Source of the DNA: an uncultured Blautia sp.
GTDB lineage: Bacteria; Bacillota; Clostridia; Lachnospirales; Lachnospiraceae
Direction of reading: 5' to 3'
Length of the DNA stretch: 8,465 bases
NCBI GenBank assembly: GCA_900547615.1
Contig: URHH01000106.1
Coordinates: 1 to 8,465, forward strand
Shown here in pieces: positions 1-7,661 of this stretch. The notes beneath the pieces are model-generated. The model saw nothing but the letters and a program-made list of their open reading frames with translations. It made no database searches and was not told the DNA's origin. Made by a program: the position numbers and the translations under genes. The stretch's first letter is position 1; each line of letters opens with the position of its first letter.

Positions 1-26
1 CTTTCGCACTCAATTTTCTTGATTTG

Positions 27-94
27 ACCACATTTTTACGACAAATTCTTGGAAAAATATATTCGTCTGATTTTCTTACCACATTTTACGACAA
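27..94. repeat. Pair of direct repeats, core ACCACATTTT(T)ACGACAA
   Basis: ACCACATTTTTACGACAA at 27-44 recurs as ACCACATTTTACGACAA at 78-94, differing only in the length of the T-run, with start points 51 bases apart. A degenerate third partner (ACCACAT, with TTTTGACA further on) begins at 110. Read on the minus strand each copy is TTGTCGTAAAATGTGGT followed by an AAGAAAAT-like stretch. Such spaced short direct repeats are typical of binding sites for a recombinase or regulator; which protein uses them cannot be told from here. Confidence 0.6.
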
Positions 95-105
95 CGGCTT
101 ATGGT

Positions 106-132
106 TTATACCACATATTCATCTTTTGACAT
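106..132 (-). other. Aborted translation start (8 codons)
   Basis: On the minus strand GGAGGA (141-146) stands 8 bases before an ATG at 132, an ideal spacing. The frame reads MSKDEYVV and then TAA at 106-108, followed at once by the direct-repeat region. This could be the surviving 5' end of a gene interrupted by insertion or deletion, a very short leader peptide, or chance. No similarity can be judged from eight residues. Confidence 0.25.
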
Positions 133-288
133 TCTCATTTTCCTCCATAAATTCCTGTTTTTTATCTGATATTACGATTATATTTTCAAAATGTAAGTTT
201 TAAATTTCGTTACGTAACAATTATATGTAGTTGCAGCAAACAAATCAAGCTGCTATTTACTTTTAGTAACATAAATGATATAGTCAGC

Positions 289-1140
289 TTATTTATTTCT
301 GTATTTTAGCGGAGACATTCCGTACATTTTTTTGAAGCTTCTGATAAAATAGCTTACATTTTGATAACCACTCTGCATTGCTACCTCTGTAACAGGAATA
401 TTGGTGTCCTGTAACAGATGTTTTGCATGCTCTAACCGTAAATACGTCACATATTGTGAAATCGTAATATGAAAATGTTCCTTAAAGTATCGTGATATAT
501 ATTTTTCCGAAAGGTGAAACTGCTCCCCAAATTCCTTTAACAATATCTTCCCTGTGAAATTCTGCTGTATATAAGAAACCATCTCTTTTTCTACCGTATT
601 TTTACCACTTGTATCATTTTCTACTATAAATCCCCTCTTCCACAGTTCAAGAATAAATTGTAAAAGAATTATTTTTGTCTTTATCTGAGCAGTTATTTTT
701 GACTGGCTTTCCTCTTTTTTTGCCCCATATATCTCAACCAACTGTTCGCACTGTTCTTTTACCGTATCTTCTATTTCCGGATTTATTATCAGATGACCAC
801 TGTTTAATGGTTCAAGTAATTTATCATCTAATATGTCATCTGTACGAAAAGATATATATTTTAACGGAAAAAGGAAGGTAAAATAGTCCACATTGCCAGT
901 CTGTGAACCCATAAAATGCAAATTGCCCGGTGACACTACAAAAGCATCCCCGGGTTTCCCAATATAGTTCTCTCCTGATATACTTACAGTCAGGAAGCCA
1001 CTTTTTACATATATAATTTCAAATTCATCATGCCAATGTATCGGTATCTGAAATGATCGCTTCGCATTCGCTATATGATATATACTAAATGGATCATCCT
1101 TTGTACCATGTGGCTTATTTTCTTTTAATTCAAAGTACAT
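289..1140 (-). CDS. AraC-family transcriptional regulator
   Basis: A cytoplasmic DNA-binding regulator of 283 residues, a typical length for the family. Residues about 25-80 form a cupin-like sensing domain with the common HWHDEFEI motif (35-42), followed by the PGD and SPGNLH segments. Residues about 185-283 are the paired helix-turn-helix domain: first helix pair LKEFGEQFHLSEKYISRYFK (201-220), second around VTEVAMQSGYQNVSYFIRSF (250-269), ending in the usual KKMYGMSPLKYR. The ATG at 1140 follows AGGAGAG with short spacing. That site overlaps the TAG stop of the upstream MATE gene, only 8 bases away, so the two are probably co-transcribed and translationally coupled. Inference: it may control the transporter in response to a small ligand, a sugar or a drug; the effector is not identifiable. 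Family assignment is very secure. Confidence 0.95.
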   Translation of the reverse strand: MYFELKENKPHGTKDDPFSIYHIANAKRSFQIPIHWHDEFEIIYVKSGFLTVSISGENYIGKPGDAFVVSPGNLHFMGSQTGNVDYFTFLFPLKYISFRTDDILDDKLLEPLNSGHLIINPEIEDTVKEQCEQLVEIYGAKKEESQSKITAQIKTKIILLQFILELWKRGFIVENDTSGKNTVEKEMVSYIQQNFTGKILLKEFGEQFHLSEKYISRYFKEHFHITISQYVTYLRLEHAKHLLQDTNIPVTEVAMQSGYQNVSYFIRSFKKMYGMSPLKYRNK

Positions 1141-1148
1141 AATCTCTC

Positions 1149-2471
1149 CTATAATTCTACAAGACTTTTACTTTTCCATTTTCCACTTTTCCATCTAAAT
1201 ACCATTCCAACGGCTCTCGCACATTCATCACCTGCCATGGCAATATATGCCCCTACTGCCAGAAGTCCCATATGTATTCCAAGAAAATATGTCCCACCAA
1301 CTGCAAACAGATACATAAATATGGCACCCATTATAACTGGAAAAAGCGCATCTCCACTGGTTTTTAACGCCTGGCTATACACAAGATTTGTCACCCTGCC
1401 AAATTCAAGGAATATATCTATGATTAACAGCTTTACCACAAGACTTATCATCTGTGTATTATCCGTAAAGATATGCACTATGAAACGTCCTGACAGTGCA
1501 AATGTCACAGAAAAACATGTAGCTGTTACAAGACCATATATGACAGCTTTTCTCGTACCCCTGTCACATTCTTCAAGCTCCTTTGCCCCAATTCTCCATC
1601 CTGTCATAATAGCATTCGCCTGCGCAAGTGCAGCTCCTGCACAATATGAAAAATCTGCGATCTGCATAGCATATGAGCGAGCCGTAACATTCATTCCATT
1701 GGCATCCATCTGATTCATGAAACGCACTATAAATGTCATTGCTACATTATAAAGTGCTGTTTCTAATGCAGAGGGAAAACCTATTTTAACAATCTGAGCA
1801 AGTATCTTTTGTGGTGAAATACGCTCAGGGCTCTGCTTTGCTTTTATAAGTACAGCTCCCATAATCGCTACAATAATAAGGTTTACAATTCTGGAAATAA
1901 CTGTGGCAACAGCAACTCCCATCACTCCCCGGTGAAACACATATAAGAATACAGAATTAAGTATTATATTAAGAATGTTTCCAACAATAGTCCCTATCAG
2001 AGAATGCTTTGTGTATCCAAACACTCTCAAATAGCTGGAAAAAATTGGAATAAGCGCATTTAAAAAACAGGTACCTCCAACAATTTTAAGGTATGTTTCA
2101 GCTGGCTCAAACAGAGCCGGAGCAATACTTACCATTCTAAGTATTCCACCGGAAAAAACAGCAAGAACGGCAGACATCAGGATACCTATGACCGCATTAA
2201 ATATCATTCCAAGCTGCCTGGCCTGATATGCAATTCCAGGTCTTCCTGCTCCAATATTTTGTGACATCACAGCCACCATACCCGATGATATTATTCCAAA
2301 CATAACGATAAAAACACCTATATATGTGTTTGCTGTTCCCACTGCTCCCACAGCCTGGTCACTTACAGACGACAACATAAGAGTGTCGACCATACCTGAA
2401 AGCATATAAAATAGAGTTTCCAGACATATTGGCACAGATAATTGCGCTAATGTTTTTCTTTCAACTGCCAT
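1149..2471 (-). CDS. MATE-family multidrug/cation efflux transporter
   Basis: An inner-membrane antiporter of the MATE family, which exports drugs or metabolites in exchange for Na+ or H+. From the chosen start it has 440 residues, the usual length. About twelve hydrophobic segments are visible in two similar halves, with the family's cytoplasmic loop after the second segment (SQNIGAGRPGIAYQA, residues 70-84). The ATG at 2471 is preferred because GAGGAG lies 6 bases upstream; a frame extension to 2516 would add 15 residues with no such site and would run into the inverted repeat at 2484-2537. The last residues are basic, then VEL and TAG, and the stop overlaps the ribosome binding site of the AraC-type gene. 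Substrate unknown. It resembles clostridial MATE proteins rather than lipid flippases, though the subgroup is uncertain. Confidence 0.93.
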   Translation of the reverse strand: MAVERKTLAQLSVPICLETLFYMLSGMVDTLMLSSVSDQAVGAVGTANTYIGVFIVMFGIISSGMVAVMSQNIGAGRPGIAYQARQLGMIFNAVIGILMSAVLAVFSGGILRMVSIAPALFEPAETYLKIVGGTCFLNALIPIFSSYLRVFGYTKHSLIGTIVGNILNIILNSVFLYVFHRGVMGVAVATVISRIVNLIIVAIMGAVLIKAKQSPERISPQKILAQIVKIGFPSALETALYNVAMTFIVRFMNQMDANGMNVTARSYAMQIADFSYCAGAALAQANAIMTGWRIGAKELEECDRGTRKAVIYGLVTATCFSVTFALSGRFIVHIFTDNTQMISLVVKLLIIDIFLEFGRVTNLVYSQALKTSGDALFPVIMGAIFMYLFAVGGTYFLGIHMGLLAVGAYIAMAGDECARAVGMVFRWKSGKWKSKSLVEL

Positions 2472-2483
2472 GTTTTTCTCCTC

Positions 2484-2537
2484 ACATAGAAATATAACAT
2501 ATATTGCCAATAACAATAATACGATATATTTCTATGT
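2484..2537. promoter_or_regulatory. Perfect 13-bp inverted repeat before the MATE gene
   Basis: ACATAGAAATATA at 2484-2496 is the exact reverse complement of TATATTTCTATGT at 2525-2537, with a 28-base spacer. The spacer itself contains the palindrome TATTG-C-CAATA (2502-2512). The left arm ends at the base next to the MATE Shine-Dalgarno sequence. In mRNA it could fold into a stem directly upstream of the ribosome binding site; in DNA it could be a bipartite operator. No clear -35/-10 pair could be assigned around it because everything here is AT-rich. Confidence 0.6.
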
Positions 2538-2658
2538 ATTTCTTGTATAATATCATGAGAAAATTGCACTATTTCTACTATTTCATGCAACAAACTATCA
2601 AGATCGTCAATCTCGCCTCTGTTTTTTTGCAATTTCTTGTTTATCAGGTTTTGAACAG

Positions 2659-2707
2659 GAAAAGTCCCCCACCGGTGCCCTATCAGGCATCCGGTGAGGA
2701 ACTTTTC
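2659..2707 (-). terminator. Strong hairpin terminator after the amylase fragment
   Basis: Arms GAAAAGT (2659-2665) and ACTTTTC (2701-2707) close a long stem that continues through CC/GG, CACCGG-type pairs (2670-2675 with 2691-2696) and TGCC/GGCA (2676-2679 with 2686-2689), with one bulged base and a 6-base loop. Two positions that mismatch on the plus strand become G-U pairs in the minus-strand transcript, favouring use for the minus-strand genes. It begins 26 bases past the amylase stop. A run of T at 2711-2716 could also let it work on the plus strand. Confidence 0.8.
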
Positions 2708-2732
2708 TTATTTTTTATATAGTTCTCTGCAA

Positions 2733-3983
2733 TTATTTCAGGATCATCATAGAATATGGAGCCAATGTCAGCGTCTGACCGTCAAAGCTGCTTGTCTCAT
2801 CTGTTGCAGACTGATATACACTCTGTGTAAATTCACCATAATTCGGATCTGCAGCGATTTCCTGTGTTTGCTCTTTTCCTGTCAGATTAATAACCACCAG
2901 CACACGCTGATCCTCTGTCATACGAATATAAGAAATCAGCTCCTGTGTACCTAAATCATATTCATCAATATCACCATTCATCAAAGCCGGAATATCTTTT
3001 CTTGTTTTTATTACTTCTTTATAATGTGACAGCATTGATTCCGGGTCATCCTTCTGCGCTTCTACCGATGCATTTCCTCCAAGACTGTAATGTACGGTAT
3101 CATAATTTGCCAGACCATCTTTCGGCATTCCACCTTCAAAAGGATTCTCAAACCATGCCATACATTCACGAATACTGGAATCCGGTTTCGCGCCATTCAT
3201 TCCAATCTCTTCTCCATAATACAGGAATGGTTTACCTGGAAGTGTAAGCAGAAGATCTGCCGCTACTTTTGCATGACTTTCCGCTTTTTCCGCATCATCT
3301 TGCGGCACCGGATTTCCATTCGAATCCAGAAGAACAGGCGCGGTCAGAATGTCATCAGTGCTCTCATCAAATTTATACCTCAAAAGACTTATAAGACGAT
3401 TCTGATCATGGTTGGTAATAAATGGGCAGTCAATGAACTCATAATTTGAACCTTCGCCCAGCTTGTCATAATAGCTGATCAGTCCCTTTACGATATCAAG
3501 ATCATTCGTATCACTCAAACGGTTTGTCTCTGAAGCCTGTTCCGGATCATAGGCAGTTGTTTCATTAGAAACTGCCTCGTAAATTTTTCCTGAAAGATTG
3601 AAATCAAACACGCTGTGCAATCCACCGTCTGTAAGGAACGGAACTACATTATCTACATTTTTCTCCCATACTTCGCCTACCAGATAAACATCCGGATGTT
3701 CTGCTTCCAGAGATGCACGGAAGTCTTTCCAGTAATCCATATTTTTCTCGAAAGTATAATCCGAATAAATATTGGAATAATAATCACCGTAAATATGGCG
3801 TGCTGCATCCAGTCGGAAACCATCCACCCCAGCATCCATCCAAAAATCAGCTACATCTTTCATTTCTTTCCGAAGTGCTTCACTCTCATAATTCAAATCA
3901 GGCATTCCTGATGAAAAAATACCAATATAATCATAGCCTGAAACAACGCTGTCCTTATCCGAGATTACTCCCCACTCTTTCAT
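2733..3983 (-). pseudogene. GH13 alpha-amylase, N-terminally truncated
   Basis: A 416-residue fragment of a family GH13 alpha-amylase, an enzyme that hydrolyses alpha-1,4-glucan bonds in starch or maltodextrin. Conserved region II is GFRLDAARH (55-63, nucleophile D59), region III is GEVWE (103-107, acid/base E104) and region IV is FITNHDQ (188-194, transition-state stabiliser D193). The C-terminal beta domain is present (ITL-type strands up to the end, SMMILK). What is missing is the start of the barrel: signal peptide, strands 1-3 and region I (DxxxNH), probably 130-200 residues by comparison with intact family members. An in-frame TAA lies two codons upstream of the ATG at 3983, and there is no Shine-Dalgarno sequence, so this start is created by the junction. 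The ATG overlaps the TGA of the DUF1016 gene (ATGA). Without the missing barrel part it should be inactive; a decayed gene is the best reading. Confidence 0.88.
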
Positions 3984-4639
3984 GTATTAAAAGATAGTCC
4001 AAGAAATTCTGCTATTACTGGATTTTTGATAAATTCCAGCTTATCAGCCTGATAAGTAGCTGTTAGTTCTTTCATTTCTTTTTCTACAGGTTCTGTATTT
4101 TGAGACATGAGCATGCGGTAATAATACTGTGAAGAAATATTCCGTTGCAAAGTCCGAACTGACCATGCTTGCTCCTGTGCCTCTTTTGCATACCATGCTC
4201 GTGCCTCTGGTGATGTTTCCTGAAGCAAAATTCTATAATGCGTCCATGACAAGGGACGCCCAGACTTTGGACGCAGTGAGTCCAAAATTTGAGGAAATTC
4301 CTGATGAAATTTCACATATTTATAAAGACTACTAAAGTCAAAGCCTTTGCCATATTTTTCTTTTAATTCTGATGATAGCTTTTTCATAGTTTTTTTGCCA
4401 TAGTCCGCTTTTCCATTTTCATTCAGACACTCTATAGCAATTCGTTTTCCCAACAACCAGTTCCTTTGAACCAGAATTGTATCGACAGCCGCATACGCAA
4501 TACTTTGTGCACTCTCCACGATTTCACATGTATCAGCAAATAAATCTCCTGTTTCATGGTAAGCAATCATACTTTTATTTAATTTTGGACTCGGTGAATC
4601 CAAACTTGTTTTTTCTTTTTCAGAATGTTTTTTTTCCAT
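3980..4639 (-). pseudogene. DUF1016 (YhcG-like) protein, nuclease domain lost
   Basis: 219 residues matching the N-terminal helical/winged-helix part of DUF1016 proteins: IAYAAVDTILVQRNWLLGKRI (about 48-68), the GKGFDFSSLYKYVKFHQEFP stretch (98-117), and LSWTHYRILLQ (130-140) with RAWYAKEA and SVRTLQRNI. Intact members run to about 340 residues and end in a PD-(D/E)XK-type nuclease domain. Here the protein stops at FIKNPVIAEFLGLSFNT, exactly where that domain normally begins, so it is cut. The start at ATG 4639 is chosen because AAGGAGGT stands 8 bases upstream; the frame is open to a TTG at 4717 without a comparable site. DUF1016 genes are often found in mobile or defence-associated regions, but the role of the family is poorly defined. 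A truncated product could still be made; its function is doubtful. Confidence 0.85.
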
Positions 4640-4664
4640 CAAAGCAACCTCCTTTTCGATAATT

Positions 4665-4683
4665 GTTGCGACACTGTCGCAAC
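4665..4683. promoter_or_regulatory. 19-bp perfect palindrome upstream of DUF1016
   Basis: GTTGCGACACTGTCGCAAC: two 9-base arms (4665-4673, 4675-4683) around a single central C, ending 25 bases before the DUF1016 ATG and just upstream of its ribosome binding site. The length and short centre fit an operator for a dimeric repressor better than a transcription terminator. It is much more GC-rich than its surroundings. The binding protein is not encoded in this window in any obvious form. Confidence 0.55.
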
Positions 4684-4807
4684 TTTTCCATTTTGAAGTT
4701 CCAGATTGATACCTCAAAACGATTTCTTTAAATCTCCAAAATCTATGTTCTTATTTTACCCCAACTCTTTCATTCTGCCTACTGCTATTTCATGTTCACA
4801 TATAATA

Positions 4808-4832
4808 ATGAGGTCGCAATCCACGACCTCAT
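4808..4832 (-). terminator. Possible hairpin terminator after the rhamnosidase/TnpV relic
   Basis: ATGAGGTCG (4808-4816) and CGACCTCAT (4824-4832) form a perfect 9-bp stem around a 7-base loop. On the minus strand it is followed by TATTATATG, only a weak T-run. It lies about 140 bases past the rhamnosidase stop and just past the TnpV-like tail, a sensible place to end that transcript. An attenuating stem or part of a mobile element is also possible. Confidence 0.5.
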
Positions 4833-4841
4833 CACCATCAT

Positions 4842-4979
4842 TTAAACATAAATCAATTCCTTGAGAATAATCTCTTCCGCAATCACTCTGTGCTGGTTGG
4901 CTGCTCTCACCCATGCCATCTGATCTTTCTCCTTATCTGGCAGAGGTTCTTTTGCTTCAACGACAGTTGGTGTTACTGC
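4842..4979 (-). pseudogene. C-terminal remnant of a TnpV-like transposon protein
   Basis: The frame is open for 45 codons, from a TGA that lies inside the end of the rhamnosidase gene to a TAA at 4842. Its last part contains DQMAWVRAANQHR and AEEIILKELIYV, which matches the pattern I recall for the C terminus of TnpV proteins of clostridial transposons (roughly QMxWVxxMNxxRxxAEEIVLxELIY). Only the tail is left; the N-terminal two thirds of a normal TnpV (about 110-130 residues) are absent. An internal ATG at 4919 with AAGGAG 9-10 bases upstream could still start a 25-residue peptide, but this is probably chance. The relic overlaps the rhamnosidase stop by a few bases, so the break lies right at the end of that gene. 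The match is from memory and should be treated as likely, not proven. Confidence 0.5.
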
Positions 4980-7642
4980 TCAAATACTATCTTGTAAACA
5001 CCGCTTCCAGTCTCTGCATACATATAATCCTCTGCTGCCTTAAACACAAGGCCATCATTTTCCTTAACAGCCTTTGCCTGATCCAATCGAATTTCTGCTG
5101 TTGTATTTACTGGAATTTCAACAGTTAAAGTAATCTGATTTCCATCTGTCTCCCATCTTACACCAACCTTTCCATAAATACTATGATAGGATCCCTCTGA
5201 GTACTTCAGATTTCCCCCAATTCTTGGATAAAGTATTGCGTGCTTAAATCCGGGATTCTCCGAATCAGCCTCAATTCCAGCCATTGCACGATACATCCAT
5301 TCTCCAATGGCACCGTAAGCATAATGATTAAATGAGTTCATGTCTGCACTCCACATGGAGCCATCGTCTTTCATTCCATCCCAGTGCTCCCAAATCGTGG
5401 TTGCACCTTTTTTTACCTGATATAACCAAGACGGGAAGTCCTCTTTGAGAAGCAGGTCATAAGCCTCATTCAGACAATGATTCTGACTTAATGCGTGACA
5501 AAAATATGGCGTTCCCACAAATCCGGTAACAAGATGTCCATTTTCTTTGTCCAGAAGGCGTTTCAGACCTTCCACTGTTTTCTGAATATATTTCTTTGGT
5601 GTAAGCTGAAAATATAAAGCCACAATGTGAGCAGTCTGGGTCTGTGCTGTCATATTTCCCTCTGCATCAAAAAAAATCTCCTGAAATTTGTTTACAATCT
5701 TCTGATAAAGTGCCTCGTACTCTGCTGCTACATCTTCTTTTCCCAGAACCTTTGCCATCTTTGCAAAAAGTCCGGTAGAATATGCATAATATGCAGTACA
5801 GGTTAGGTCATTTGGCGTTGCACCAAAGTAGCTGCCTTCCTCTGCATCCAGCGCAACCCAATCACCAAACTGAAGCTTATAATTCCAGATATAATCAACT
5901 GCATGAGCATGCATGAAATCAATCCATCCCTTCATGCTCTTATACTGTCTTTCCAGAATTGCCTTGTCTCCATACATAAGATACATAGTCCATGTATTGA
6001 TGATAGCTGCGTCTGCCCATGCTGCAGCAGAATGGGCACCCTGGCTGAGAAGCCAGTTTCCGTCTGTGCGTCCTTCCTCAATATTTGGAATTACATGAGG
6101 AACTCCGCCCTCCGGTGTCTGATCCACCTCCAGGTCACGAAGCCATTTTTTGTAAAATGTATAGGTATTCATAAGATAAGTGGCTGTGCGACAGAAAATC
6201 TGCGCGTCACCGGTCCATCCCAGTCTCTCATCACGCTGCGGACAATCGGTAGGCACATCCAGAAAATTACTCTTCAGCCCCCACAGGAAGTTGTGATGGA
6301 GCTGATTGAGAAGCGGGTTAGAGCACTCCAGCATTCCGTTAGATGACATATCAGAATGAAGGGTACACGCAGTAAAGTTCTCCACCTTGGGCTGTCCTGG
6401 ATAGGAAACAATAAGAGCGTACTGGAATCCCATATAGGTAAACGTAGGATTCCAGGTAATAGTCTCTTCTCTTGCAAATGTATATTTCATTGCAGCTTTT
6501 GCTTCACGAAGGTTGTCTAGATAAACATTTCCGTCTTTGTCCAGAACCTCAAAGCAGTGAAGTTCAATCACGTCTCCCGGTTTTCCGGAAGCAGTTACCT
6601 CAATACGGCCTGCCATGTTCTGTGCAAAATCGATTACTGTGTCTCCTGCTGGCGTCTGGAAAATCCGTTTTGCAGGAATACGATCCATTACACGAACCTT
6701 TGCAGCAGGCTGAGCACGCATTACCTGTGTATCAAAAAATACCTGCTGTACTGGTTTCCAGTTTCCAGAAGGAGTATCTGCCTTGGACCAGTCTGGAATT
6801 TCCAGTGCTGCATCATAGATTTCCCCATCATAAATCTCAGCAAAAACGATAGGTGAATCGCACCCTGTCCAGGAATTATTTGTGCAGATGGATTCTGTGG
6901 TTTCATCTGTATAGCGAACTATAATTTCCATGGTGAATGCAGTCTGGTCACCGTAATTATTGCGAGCCTTTGTAAGTCCCATTACTCCCTTATACCAGCC
7001 CGGAGCCAACATTGCACCGGCTCCGTTGATTCCTTTTTGCAGATATTCTGTTACATCATAGGTCTGATAAAGAAGATGTCTTCTATAGGAAGTCCAACCC
7101 GGAGTCATCTCGTCCTCTCCAACCTTTTTTCCATTAAGATAAAACTGATATAAACCAAGCGCAGTTGTGAAAGCATACGCCTCTTTTACTTCTTTTTTAA
7201 TTTCAAAGGTACCTCTTACATAGGTTCCCTTGGAAACATTTTTATAAGAATCATCTGTTTCTGCAGATATAAAAGATGCTTTCCACGCAGGTGCACCTTC
7301 TTCCCACTCTCCATTTTTTCCTGCAAGCGCAGTTACAAAGGAAGCAGTCTGGCTCCATTCACTTTCCTCATGACTGTCAGAAGCTTTTACACGCACAAAA
7401 TAGCGCTTTCCTTTTTCCAGAGAAGCTTCCTGCACATAAATGTGAGCAGACTCCTGAGACTCTACCTTTCCACTGTCAAAAATCAAGTTCTGAAAGGTCT
7501 TATCCTTTGCAATCTGGAGCTGATAGGATTCCTGTTTTACATTTTTCCTGTCACTTCCAAACTCCCATCCAAACTGTGGCATATGCGCCACACCAACAGG
7601 TGCAGTTTCATAATCCATATATATTTTATTGATTGTAAGCAT
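4973..7642 (-). CDS. Alpha-L-rhamnosidase, family GH78
   Basis: An 889-residue inverting glycosidase that releases terminal alpha-L-rhamnose from plant glycosides, flavonoids or polysaccharide fragments. Layout: an N-terminal fibronectin-like domain (about 1-105), beta-sandwich domains (about 140-315 and 325-430), the (alpha/alpha)6 catalytic barrel (about 435-775) and a C-terminal beta domain (about 780-885). The signature DVPTDCPQRDERLGWTGD is at 462-479, with the expected general acid E472; the second expected catalytic glutamate is E752 in GATTIWEHWDG (746-756). There is no signal peptide, so it acts in the cytoplasm on imported glycosides. ATG 7642 follows GAGGGAG with 5-base spacing. 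It lies 19 bases after the BKACE gene and is probably in the same transcript. The length and C terminus look normal even though transposon debris begins at its stop codon. No transporter or rhamnose catabolic gene (isomerase, kinase, aldolase) is in this window. Confidence 0.95.
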   Translation of the reverse strand: MLTINKIYMDYETAPVGVAHMPQFGWEFGSDRKNVKQESYQLQIAKDKTFQNLIFDSGKVESQESAHIYVQEASLEKGKRYFVRVKASDSHEESEWSQTASFVTALAGKNGEWEEGAPAWKASFISAETDDSYKNVSKGTYVRGTFEIKKEVKEAYAFTTALGLYQFYLNGKKVGEDEMTPGWTSYRRHLLYQTYDVTEYLQKGINGAGAMLAPGWYKGVMGLTKARNNYGDQTAFTMEIIVRYTDETTESICTNNSWTGCDSPIVFAEIYDGEIYDAALEIPDWSKADTPSGNWKPVQQVFFDTQVMRAQPAAKVRVMDRIPAKRIFQTPAGDTVIDFAQNMAGRIEVTASGKPGDVIELHCFEVLDKDGNVYLDNLREAKAAMKYTFAREETITWNPTFTYMGFQYALIVSYPGQPKVENFTACTLHSDMSSNGMLECSNPLLNQLHHNFLWGLKSNFLDVPTDCPQRDERLGWTGDAQIFCRTATYLMNTYTFYKKWLRDLEVDQTPEGGVPHVIPNIEEGRTDGNWLLSQGAHSAAAWADAAIINTWTMYLMYGDKAILERQYKSMKGWIDFMHAHAVDYIWNYKLQFGDWVALDAEEGSYFGATPNDLTCTAYYAYSTGLFAKMAKVLGKEDVAAEYEALYQKIVNKFQEIFFDAEGNMTAQTQTAHIVALYFQLTPKKYIQKTVEGLKRLLDKENGHLVTGFVGTPYFCHALSQNHCLNEAYDLLLKEDFPSWLYQVKKGATTIWEHWDGMKDDGSMWSADMNSFNHYAYGAIGEWMYRAMAGIEADSENPGFKHAILYPRIGGNLKYSEGSYHSIYGKVGVRWETDGNQITLTVEIPVNTTAEIRLDQAKAVKENDGLVFKAAEDYMYAETGSGVYKIVFEQ

Positions 7643-7661
7643 TGTAACTCCCTCGTTTATT

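Larger units (their letters stand above)
1..288. other. AT-rich flank with no intact gene
   Basis: No reading frame of convincing length or composition was found on either strand. The stretch holds the direct repeats at 27-94, a Shine-Dalgarno/ATG start that dies after eight codons (106-132, minus), a 10-bp palindrome GTTACGTAAC at 209-218, and a weak GCAGC/GCTGC inverted repeat (233-237 with 249-253). It lies just downstream of the AraC-type gene, so it should contain that gene's transcription end, but no strong hairpin with a T-run is visible. Confidence 0.6.

Noticed and set aside
27..116. CRISPR array based on the repeated ACCACATTTTACGACAA units
   Set aside because: There are only two good copies, the repeats are short, spacing is unequal (51 then 32 bases), and no cas genes are present.
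233..253. GCAGC/GCTGC inverted repeat downstream of the AraC-type gene as a terminator
   Set aside because: The stem has only 5 bp, the loop is 11 bases and no T-run follows on the minus strand.
2447..2632. Minus-strand 61-codon frame starting with TTG, partly helical in character
   Set aside because: It has no Shine-Dalgarno sequence, its open frame runs back through the terminator hairpin, and it overlaps the well-supported MATE start. It probably reflects the AT-rich leader.
4756..4914. Minus-strand 52-codon frame (MGESSQPAQS... ending VGRMKELG)
   Set aside because: It overlaps the better-matching TnpV-like frame and runs through the 4808-4832 hairpin. The ribosome binding site is about 14 bases from its ATG, too far, and no family is recognised. 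It could be a small protein, but support is weak.
5903..6346. Plus-strand frames opposite the rhamnosidase catalytic domain
   Set aside because: These are shadows of the GH78 gene, with no domain resemblance or plausible start signals.
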